In this document: positions 1 through 12,000 of the stretch, piece by piece | Layout: the number at the start of each line of letters is the position of its first letter | How positions within the stretch are numbered: position 1 is the first letter of the stretch | Source: Gracilariopsis chorda | Lineage: Eukaryota; Rhodophyta; Florideophyceae; Gracilariales; Gracilariaceae | Assembly (NCBI GenBank): GCA_003194525.1 | Contig: NBIV01000117.1 | Coordinates: 62,001 to 126,000 of the forward strand | Direction: 5' to 3' | Length of the DNA: 64,000 bases | Translations under genes and position numbers: made by a program | The notes under the pieces: model-generated | Seen by the model: only the letters and a program-made list of their open reading frames with translations | Told to the model about the DNA's origin: nothing | Databases searched by the model: none

Positions 1-3000
1 TTCCTCTTTCCGACACCTACGCTGCCAAAGTTGGCGTAGCTCTTCCAGAGCGGGATGCATTACGTAAGAGGATTCGGGAGGCTTCGGTAGCTCTTGACGT
101 CATCGCGAAGGGTCGACTTTTTTCCGTCAAACCTCCCGAATTCCCCCTTCATAAGGAAGTGAAGGCATTTGTGGAAGGCGGTGCCAACTCTATAGATGAC
201 GTTCCCGACCTATTCATTGACAATCATGCCACTCTTAATCAGCTTCAGGCTAACGTCGTTACTTGGTCAAGGAGTATCGACCGCATAGTTCAGATTGCAA
301 AGGAAGGGCCAAAAAGCGTCCTAACCATAGAAGAGGAAACCGTATTTTGGAGTTCGCTGGATGCGGCGCTGTCATCAGCTCAAAAGGCTCTCTCTTCAAG
401 AGCCGTTAAGATTTCTCTAGAAATATTGGCACGAAAGCGAAGAGCAACGGCTTTCCTACTAGAAGCAAGCAGTTCGATAGATGGATCCCGCCGAAAAGCT
501 GCTGCCGTCCTCACTTTTCTGCAGGGACTTCCTATTATTTCTTTGAGAACTGCAGAGGATATTCAATCGCTGAAGAAGGCAGTGACAACCCTTATGGAGC
601 ACATTGCTGCCAAGCTACGTATCTCATCGTTCTCCGTTGAGCGCATTTTAAGCCTTATCGATGCTATGGCGTCAGATGTCAACCGTTCATTGAAGAGAAT
701 ACTGGAAAGAGAGGACGGTCTTCTCACTCTTCCGTATGAAGAGTTTACCAACGTCTTTAAGGCATGCTGTGACTTATTTGAGGCATGGTCGCAGGGATTT
801 GATCATTGCCGCAAAGTTGCGAGAGAAGCTGCACGAAAGAAGGGAGAATCCATGCCACCACGTCGACAGTCTCCGCTTCTGAGGCTTCACAATCATTTAA
901 CTGATATACATGACCTCCGATCAGATCACCAAGCTATACGCACTGTTTTGATTGATCTTGCGTCTGAAAGAAAGAGTCCTTCACGCCTTGTTGAAACTTT
1001 GGACCAAGAGCTGACGAAGCTGGTCGACGAATGTAAGGCACTGAATCATTTCGACCTGAACAGCAACGGAGAAATGATCTGGGAAGAGAAACGAGCAACG
1101 TACCGTTCGGAAACAGCTAGGATTGAGGAGACATTAGCTGAGAATTATTCGGAGATAGTGAAGAATGCCCAAAGCCTAGGCGAACTGGCTGCATCATTGA
1201 AAGGTTTTGAATGCATCCTGGGGAAGCAGTTCATGACTATCGCAGTCACTGAGGCAGTGAGTTCTGTGATCAACCTAGGGTCGAAAGCTTGTAAGACATT
1301 GAAAGAGCGATTTCGTATAATGACGGAACGGCTAGATCAGGATAAAGTCAAGAGAGTGGTTGCAGTGTGTTCCCTTGTATCAGAGTCGCAGCTTATCAGC
1401 AGGCGCATATCTTCCCTTCTCGCTGAGCTTCAAGGTGTCTGCGGTGAATCAAATATCTCCATTTTGCCTGAGATCAAAGAGTTTGTTGTTGGTGTTCAGA
1501 GATTCGCCCAAATAGTGAATCCTTCAGAAACGATTCTTTCGTGGATGAAGCGTGTATCTGTTGAAGATTTACGCTACCCTTTATTCTCAGCTTCTACCGA
1601 CAAAGGACTTGTATCTGTTGAAACCTCTGTTTCACAAGAGACAATGAACATTTTTCGTGTCGTTCGCTTGGTTCGAGATGATCATGACCTGTGCTCTACG
1701 ATTTCGAACAAATACTTTGAACTTGCTCGACTTTGTCAATCTCTCTTTCCTGTTTTTACCAAAATTGACGAGGCGCTCGAATGCTTTAACAGAGTGCTAT
1801 GGGTTCTCTCTCAAATGGAAGAAGTGCCTTTTCTACGGCTCTATTCAATCGTTGAACCCGAAGTTCAGAATGCCTCTAAACTCATTGAAAAGGGATTTCA
1901 AATGAAATGGAATGATTCTTTACGCGATCTAGAAACGTACTCATCCGAACTTCTGGAGCTTTGCTCTTCGCTTTGTTATGGCATCCAGCTTTTAGTAGAG
2001 TCTGATCAAGCAATGGATAAGGCCCTTAAGAGATTCAATACCACTCGTCATCGCCTAACAAATGGTAACATGAACGACGAAACCAAAAACTTTGTATCAA
2101 ACGGCTTTCATGTTTTCGTCGGAGCTAAAGAAAGACTAACTAACCGATTTGCTAACCTTGACTTCATGAATTACCTCAAGTCATATTGGATGCCATATAT
2201 TCATGAGTCCATCATGGCTTTCCTCGAAAACTTGCGTTCTGCTTGGCTTGATGCGCTGAGCACCGGCGATCTAATGCTCCCAAGAGCTTTTGTGGGCATT
2301 AGTTCTTCTTCATCCGGAGCACGACAGATCTCGTGTTCTCCAGCTGTATTTGACCTTGAAAACCTATTATATCGTTCTCTTGGTGCTTTATACCATGCTT
2401 TTGTAGTAGCCTTGTCTACTGTTGAGATATTTGGTTTGAAGGAGCAGAGGAAGCTTGTTTGCTACATCCTCTTGGTCTCGCATGTAAGAAGTTCTTCATA
2501 TGTACCCAGTGACTTGAAGCATCGTGACCCATTGTCAACCATCCACGTGATTCGACTTCAGCTCTGTGAAAGGCTGGGTCAGTGGAATGTATACAGGAGT
2601 TTTCTAGTGTTCCGTGGGGTCTCGCATGTTGGTTCAGAGCCATCTTTGGAAGAGCTTCCTCCAGTACTAGATCTTCTAACTGCACATATTGAAGACGTAG
2701 GGCGTCTTCATGCTCTGCCACACTCGAACGCTTCATTTAGTGATCACTGCATTGCTATGGACTGTAACGCATTGAATAATCAAATCCAGAACAACTTACG
2801 AAAACTTCTTGCAAGTATTTCAGATCAGTTTGCGAGAAGAGCAGGAGGAGCATCCCAGGAGTGCTACAAGGACACGTCAGCGGCGCTCTGTGTTCTCAAA
2901 AGCGCTTCTCAAACTAGTGGTATGGAAAACCTGTTACAATTGCAGAGAATCAAAGAGATGCATTTGCCGAGACTGAGGTCGACCATGAACAGTCTTGAAG

Positions 3001-6000
3001 TCTTGGAACGGAAGTTTGAGAACATCTCACGTCGTCTCAAAGACAATTCCTTCTGTAAGCCGAAAACGACGGAGACATGGATCTTATCAGATAGCCTGAG
3101 ATCTCACTTGGAGGAGCTATCATCAGTTTTCGAGCAGAGAAGTCAATCCATTCTGCTGAATAGGGAGGCACTGCTTAAAAAGTACGAAGAGGAGATAAAT
3201 GCTTACCAATCCAAGTTAGCTACTTTGTTCGAAGATTTTCAGACTATCAGGAATGACATTTCCGGAAAAGAAGGTTTCATCGAATCTGAGGTTTTGGTAC
3301 AAGACCTCGAACATCAGTTGAGTCTTCTCGACAATCGTGGGGAGGAATTGGAAAGAATCGGGAAAGCACTTGGCAGTAGTCGCCTACCAGAAAGAAATAG
3401 CCACGCAATTGTTCTGGACGAGCTTCGAAGAGTCAAAGATGGGATTCAGCGTCTGTCTATTATCGAACGGAGCCTTAGGGAGTTGTCACACAAGTCTTTT
3501 CAGGATTCCGATCCAGTCTGGATACAAGAACAGCTTGATGGTATGCAGAAGGAAGTCGAGGGCATATCCAAGGCTACAGGGGCGAGGAGAGAGGCAAATC
3601 GGCTCATGGAGATTATAAAGAAATGTCGAACAGCTAATTCTTTCTTTACCAATTTGTGGTCTGTCAAACTCTCCCCACCGCGCGAACGAGAACTTTTACA
3701 ACGCTTTTTCGGACAAACCTATCCCGAGGTAAGCCTTGGAGATACTTCTCTTCAGCTGTTGTGGGACATAAATCTAAGCGGTCACGATGCCTATTTGCGT
3801 GGAGTTCTGGAAAATGCCGCCGGGGAAGCTGCCATATGTGACTTTCTCAATAGTATTGCTCGCGTGTGGACTGGCAGGAAGTGTATATTTTTGTCTCACT
3901 TTGGAATACCAGTACTTCAAGAAATTCCGGATTTGTTGAATGATTTAGACGAACACCTTCAAGCACTGGAGACCATGCGAAACTCTAGACATGCGAGACT
4001 TTTTGACTCAGAACGCTCAATGTGGGAAAGGCGACTCTCTGAATGCCATGAGAGTCTAGAACTGCTGGTTGACGTTCAGTCCCAATGGGCGCATCTTCGA
4101 GGCTTGTTTGGGCTTGATGAAAAATCAGACTTCGTATCCCGTGGGCTCCGGGTGGAGCTTCGAGAAGAGTTTAATATATTCTCCAATGTCCACGCTCGAT
4201 TCATGGGTGTCGGGAAAGACTTAGAATCGGCTCCTGGACTGCTAGAAGGCCTGGAGAAAGTTCAAGGTCTCCAAGATATGGTCGCTGAGCTGAAAGGGGT
4301 CGTCAGGGGACTTTCGAAGTTCCTGGAAACGCAGAGATCCCTCTTCCCAAGATTCTTCTTCCTTTCAGACAACGATCTTCTCCAGGTCCTTTCCGTTTCA
4401 GCTGGAAATCTTGATAGCCTTTCTCCACATATAGGAAAGCTTTTTCCAGGTCTTTCTTGCATAATTTGTGAGAGGAAAGGCACCGTAACTGAGATTTCGG
4501 CAGTCGAATCAAAGGAGGGTGAAGTAGTTGCTCTCACTGACCCCGTTTGTGTCTCAGAACGTGACAGTTTAACGGAATGGCTAACTAGGGTTCAAGACAG
4601 TATCAAAGAGTCCCTGAAGCATTTGCTAACTGAAGGTCTTCAAATCTTTCGCTTGTGGTACTCTGAAGTTTCCAAAGCTCCTTTTGCTGCATTCATAGAG
4701 CAATGCCTAAGAATCCCCGCACAAATGTGTTTACTAGCATCCAAGGCCGTCTTCGTAGAGACAGTTGAAAAAGGTATGAGAAAGCAAGATACAGGAAGGA
4801 TTTATCACCAATTAACGAACGATCTATCAGATCTGCTGTCGCATCTGAGCGAATATAGAGCGATCACGGAAGCAAGTCGTAAAAGCGAGATATTGAGAGA
4901 TCAGCTCGTGAAAGAACTAGTGTACCAGAGAGACTTGCTTCGAAAGCTCGAGAAGAGGGACATCAACAACGCTTTGGTACATGTGTGGGATCATGAAGTT
5001 CGATATTATTTGTCGTACAGGCCTGGGTGTAACGAAGTGACAAATATACATATAAGATGCGCTTCTTCTGAATTCGTGTATGGGTGGGAATACCTAGGCA
5101 TGGGAGATACGTTGGTACACACGAATGTTACTTCTCGGTGCTTCTTAACCCTCAGTGAGGCACTGCGAAAAGGTTACGGTGGGAGTCCATTCGGACCTGC
5201 TGGGACTGGAAAGACTGAAACAGTCAAGGCTTTGGGCAGAATGCATGGCCGATTCGTAGCAGTGTTCAACTGTGATGAGTCCTTTGACTCTGTTTCGGTT
5301 GGACGTATCTTGGCTGGCGTATGTAGAGTCGGCTGTTGGGTTTGTTTTGATGAATTCAATCGCCTCTCAGCGAACATCTTATCCTCTACCTCAGGCCAAC
5401 TAGCATCGCTACAGCAAGCTATCCGAAAAGGGGTCAATGAGATTCAGAATTTCTATGGTGGTGCTATTCCAATCGTCATTCAAGCTGGTGTCGGTATCTT
5501 CGTTACTATGAATCCTAGCTACACAGGACGACGAGAACTTCCAGCTAATTTGAAGTCCCTTTTCAGACCTTGTTCCATGTCGAAGCCAGATTCTGTGTCG
5601 ATCGCCGAAGTTCTTCTGCTCATAAACGGATTCAAGACGTCCACTGCGCTTTCACGAAAGCTCACTTCAATGTTTGAGAGTTTGGGATATGTCCTTGGTT
5701 CCCAGCCTCATTACGACTTCGGTCTGCGTTCTTTGAAGAGCTGTGTTGTTGCCTGTGGGAACCTGATTCGCACTAAAGTTTTGGGCCGCAACGAGAGGCT
5801 GAATTCTGAGTTCGAGGAGAACATTATTGTGCAAGGAGTGTCTGAGGTTCTGAAACCCAAGCTAGACATGAGTGATGTAGCAGATTATGAAGCGATTGTT
5901 TCACTGACTTTCACATCCGCAACATGTCTTACGCCGAGACTCCCAGAAGATATAGAGTCAAATCTACTTGAAGCTATTACTGAGCTTAAACTAGTCCAGG

Positions 6001-9000
6001 ATTCAGTGATGATGGAGAAGACTAGACAACTATACTGCTTGATGCAGCACCAGGTCGGAGTTATGCTGGTTGGTCCAACAGGATCCGGCAAATCGACCGC
6101 ATGGAGAATCCTGTACGAAGGCATAAAACGATACGAATTCTCAAGGGATTCAGCTTGCTACCAAGAGAATCGTAAAACTCGAAGGTCGTCAGTAACGATT
6201 ATTGATGCCAAGCTCTTGTCCATGAGACAACTGTATGGATACTTAGATCCCCTCACTCGGGAATGGACGGATGGAGTATTTACCAAAGCACTTCGCAACA
6301 TATCTGAATGCACTGAAGATAACCTCACATGTACATTTCCTTTGCACTGGATTATCTTTGATGGTGATGTTGACCCAGATTGGGTCGAGAATCTTAACTC
6401 TGTGCTAGATGACAATAGAATTCTTACCCTTCCAACTGGAGAACAAGTCCCATTGCTTAGCAACACCAGGATCTTGTTTGAAACACATACATTACGCCAC
6501 GCAAACCCAAGTACGGTGTCAAGGTGTGGAATGGTATGCTTTGGGGGTCACCATGGTTTGGAAGAGGTCTTCTGCAACTCTGTGCTACAAATTGTGAATG
6601 AGTACTGCCGTGATGATGACTTGCCATCTTGCCTTCCCAGCCTAGGAAGTTCCATCGTTCGGCTTGCTAGAAACGCTCTTCAACGCTTCGCTTATGTCAT
6701 GAGTGCACCATTAGAGTCATTACTGTGCTCATATACTGTTCTTCTGGCCTCTTCTCTCAGAAGTTTTTCAATGCGCTATCGCCGAGGAGTAATGGAAGAT
6801 TGCAATGCAAACCGCACGACATCAGATCTCAATATCTCGAAGCATATCATTCTGAGAATTATGTTGATGACAGTAGTCAAAGCCATTGGTTCTGGAGTTT
6901 GTCAGGCTGACCGCAGAAGGATGACTGAGGACTTAATTGAAAGTGTTGCAAATGTTGATGAGATTCTTCGGTCTCTTTCTGGCGTGGTGATTCCGTCTGA
7001 TTTCTCAAACGTGAATATAACGGCGGATGGTCATTTTGTGGAGCACCGCGAGCTGATACCCACGCAAAGCCAATCCCTAAGTGAAAATGATATTGGAAGT
7101 CCCGACTTTGTTGTCCCAACTTCAACCACAATTCGCTTAGAATCACTTCTGCAAGACTTCTTGAACAACGGTACACCTCAATATTCATCAATATCCCCTT
7201 TACTATTATGTGGTCCACCCGGTTGTGGAAAGAGCATGCTTCTCACCACAACTCTTCGAAAAGTGCCCAATACGTCCATTGCGAGCCTCAGTTTTTCTTC
7301 AGAAACGAAACCTGAAAGCCTTCTTGCCGCGCTCCGAGGAAGTACAGTGATTTCAAAACGCCCCAATGGATCATTCGTTCTTCACCCAAAGTCTGCAGGA
7401 TGTCGCGTCGTACTCTTCTGTGACGAAGTGAATTTGGAGAAGCCAGACGCCTTCGAAACACAAAATTCCATATGCTTATTACGCTCCCTAGCTGAGCATG
7501 GTGGGTTTTGGGAAGGTACACCACCAAGATGGGTAGTCGTGGAAAACATTCAAATTGTAGCTGCATGTAATCCAGAAGACAACGCGGGAAGATACAAACT
7601 TCCTGAAAGGTTTTTGAGACATTGCACTGTGATATCTGTAGAGCAGCCCACTTTTGAAGACCTCAACATTATATATGGAACATTCGTAGAATCCCTCCTT
7701 TGTAGGTACCATCAACAGCTGCGATCGAAGCATGCGGATTTGACCACAGCGATGGTTGAGTACTTCAAATGCAACAAGGAAGAATTTTGTTCGGATCGGA
7801 TTGGCCCCGTTAAGCCACATTACATCTATTCTCCAAGGGAGTTGAGTCGCTGGATTAGGGGTATGACGCAGATATTGCTCTCAGAGCACTCGGAGTTCAA
7901 GGAATCTTTCGTATCTTTAGACGTACCCGCCGAAACAGCATGGAAGAACGTCACGGAAGCATTTATATATGAAGCACGCCGATTATTTTGTGACCGCTTG
8001 GTCACGGAAACTGAGCGAAAGTTTGCAGATTCATCTTTGCGAGAAATCGCCATGAAGTACCTTGATGCAAGCGGAACGAATATGTCAGACGTTTTGTTCA
8101 CTTCATGGACATCGGAGCAGCCTCTCTGTGGGGCTCGTCGGGTCTTCAAGAGGATTGATAACATATCTGGCTTCAGGACCCTAGTATACCAAAGGCTTCG
8201 AGTATTTGCTGAGGAAGAAGGGCTTGGTGGGTCATGGATGAGTGGAAACAGTACCAACAAATCTGATGAATGGAGAGCTATGATAGATCAATTTGCTGTT
8301 ACTGATGATGTACTCACCCATCTAACTCGTATAGAAAGGGTCTTATGTAACCCGATGGGTCATGCAGTATTGATTGGAGCGCCAGGAACGGGAAAGAAAA
8401 CATTGTCACGTTTCGCTGCTTGGATGCTTTCGATCGAAGTTCACCAAGTTCGTTCTCATTCGACATACACTGAACAGGATTTTGCAGCTGATCTTCGTTT
8501 GCTCCTGAAGAAAGCTGCCCTCCGCAACTGTCACCTCCTAATGATATTTGATGAGAGCCATGCGATGGAAAGCGGGTTCTTGGAGCTAATGAATTCTCTT
8601 CTTGCATGTGGAGAAGTACCTGGTCTTTTCTCGGGAGATGAACGAACAAGCTTGTTGAACGATTTACGGCAAGCGACGGCAGGAAGCAGTTCTGTGACCT
8701 CGTCAGAGCAGTCGCTCTACAATGAATTCGTACGTCGAGTAAGGAACAATCTGCATATTATCTTCACGATCTCAGCTGAGATCATAGGTAGCGAAGAGAG
8801 TGAATCTAAAAGAATATGGAACATGCCTGGAGAAGATGTTTCAAAACGATCACCTGCTTTGTACAACAGATGCACAGTTGACTGGATTGGGGACTGGGCC
8901 CGCCCGACTCTTGAAGCAGTGGCAGAGCTGAAGATCGAGGTCTCACATGGTCATGAAAGAGGTCAGATTATTAGAGGTGCAGTTAGCATCCACGAAATTT

Positions 9001-12000
9001 CTAAGAAGATGTACAGAGAACTTCGAAGTGTCGCTATCGTAACCCCTCGTCATTTCCTAGAGTTCATTGAGCAATTGAATAGAATAGCTTTGGAGAAAGG
9101 AAACGAAATTCAAGCAGGGGTTGGTCGTCACACAGAAGGACTGCGTCGACTACGCTATGCTGGGACAGCCGTTGACACTCTAAAGGACTCCCTTTCTCAA
9201 AAAGCAGCAAGACTGCAGGTGAAAGAAAAGGACGCAAGTGAGATGTTGGTGAGAATGGCCGAAGAGCAACGCTTAGCAGAGAAATCGAAAGTTGATGCAG
9301 AACAGCTTTCATTGGCAGCGTCAGAAGCATCAGGTGCAGTACAAGACCGGGAAGCTGAGGTTTCTGCCAAGCTGGCCGGAGTACAACCAAAGGTAGAAGC
9401 CGCCCGAGAAGCCGTTGGTTCGATTAGAAAAGAGTACTTGGACGAACTTCGGGCCATGCCAAATCCCCCCCCTGCCGTCAGAGTTGCGCTGGAAGGCGTT
9501 ACAATGGTTCTTGATGCTTCGAGGAGGAAAGTGGAATCGCAATATTCATGGGGTCATATTCGAGCACAGATGCGCAGTTCAGAATTCATATCAAACATTG
9601 TGAACTTCAACGTCGACACAATCAGCGAAGGTGTACGGTCAAAAGTAGAGAAGAAGATCTTACAGAACCCTGACTTTGATGTAATCAGAATATCATACGC
9701 CTCTAAAGCGGCGGGTCCTTTGGCAGAGTGGACTCTTGCTGTTCTAGATTATGCTGAGGTCAAGGAATCAGTGGAGCCATTAGAAGCTGAAGTTCTCGAG
9801 CTGCAGAATGAACAGGCAGAACTTCTCGAGAAACAAGAACTCGCAGCCGAAGAAGTCGAGATATACCAACAGAGAATCGACGAATGCAAAATGGAATATG
9901 CTAAACTAGTAGCCGACGCTGAGAATGTCCGGCGAGAAATTCAAGACTCAAAGGGGAATCTTACAAGAGCTGAAGAAATGTTGGATTCACTAGCCGACGA
10001 ATGGGACCGTTGGGTAAAAGAACTCAATCACCTCAATGCTTCAGCAGTGACCATATGGGGCAACGCGATGCTCGGTGCAGCATTCGTTGCATACGCAGGG
10101 GCCCTGGATCACAGGAATCGGCAGCTCCTAATGACGGAATGGAAAAGAATATTGAGAAAAGAGACGATGCCTTTGGACGAAAGAATCGAAGTTGCGCAAT
10201 ATCTAACATCTGCGGAAGAGCGAGGATTGTGGTCTTCCCTAGGATTAGCTACAGACAATACAAGCCTAGAGAACTTTGCCATACTGAAGAGAGCAGCAAG
10301 ATTTCCGTTGATCGTTGACCCAACCCGCCGAAGTGGGAAGCTCCTGGGTCGTGTCCTTTGTACTTCATTTTCAGAGAATGATGGATACGGGTCCAGAAGT
10401 TTTGATTCTTCGCACGCACACCTCAACATTTCAGAGACAACCTTTGCTTCAACAGGAAAGAAGTCTTACATGCGAACTCTGGAGTCTGCGATGCGATTTG
10501 GTACATCACTACTTGTGGACGAAGCCGAGAAGTTTGACAGAGCAGTGACACCTCTTTTAGGACAAGAATCTTCCTATAGCAGTTCAGCAGAATATGTACA
10601 AACCCTGAGCTCATCTTCTAGGAAAAAGGAAGCTCACAAGAGTCGAAAAAGTGTTTGTCAGCGGGTTGTTCGCCTAGGTGACAAGGACGTATTCCTCAAC
10701 TCTAGCTTTCGATTATACTTATCAACAGCAAACTTGAAGTCTGTTCCTCGATGCGCTGTCACAAGATCAAACGTCGTGTCTTTCGAGCTCAGTTCTGCTG
10801 CTTTGCAGAATTCTTGCGTCTCAAGGGCAGTTGAAATCCTAGCGCCAGAGCTCGGGGAAAAGAAGCGGTCGTCACTGGCTGCGGAGGTCAAATATCAACA
10901 AAGAAAACGAGTTCTTGAGGATATGTTGCTGTCAACTGTCAACAAAGTTGATGACATTGGAGCAGAATTGTTGCGCGGCTCCCTTCTGGACGATCTATCA
11001 AACCTGAAGAATGAGGTTCGCCAGATTGAACGAAGACGGAGAGAAGAAGACCAAGCTTCAAGAGCAATTTCACATAAGGAGCACATGTTTGCGCCTTTGG
11101 GTACAACATCAGTGAAGATTTATGAAGTGTTGCGGAGTTTGGTAGATGTATTCGCTTTATACCGTTTCACCTCTAGCTACTTCTTACAGGTGTTTGAGAA
11201 TGCGATGCTCGGGTGTCGCGGTATCATAAAACGGCAATCTGACGAAGAGCATGTCAGCGAGTGCGAAAGGGTTCTACAAGACATGGTCTACGCAAGAACA
11301 GCAGCCAGTTTGTTTCCGGGGGATAGAGTGCCTTTTGCCGCCACGCTTTCACTTCTAATTTCGGACCAAGGCATAGCATCTAACTCACAGGGGAGAATGC
11401 AGAGTCTGAGGGAGGCATGGCAGCTATGTTTGAATTCTTCATATGTATCCAAATTGCAGAGTTCCGGGCAAGGCAAGAAGACGTTTGAGAAACTACCCTC
11501 GGCCTTCCAAAAAGTACTCGAAGAACGTCATATCAACAGCGACGAGGGCGAACTGGATCCGATGAAAATTGGGATGCAAGTCTTATACCGAATAGTATAT
11601 GAACCCTTGCGCACCTATGACAGCATAGGCGACCTTGCTTGCACTTTACCTGGCGGAAAAGAGCTGATTCATGGAGAGCACGCAGGTCCAGAATCCGCGT
11701 TTAAGCACATCCTCGATGACTTTTTGGATGAACAAAAGCTCCCACCCTCCTCCATGTTTCAACCATTATTGTTGTGTAGCCGTGGCGAGAACTCAGATCC
11801 TGCCCTGTTTGTCAGCGAAATGGCAAGCCGTTCTCAGATATATCTCGTCAGTCTTGCTATGGGATCTAGCGATACAGAACAAGAGGTTGTGAACCTGATG
11901 AGCCATGCCTCTAGAAGAGCGCTGGCTGGGACTCGAATGCTGGTGCTTCTGAAGAATATGCACTTAGCCAGTAAGGCGACCATCAACAAGGTTCATGCCC

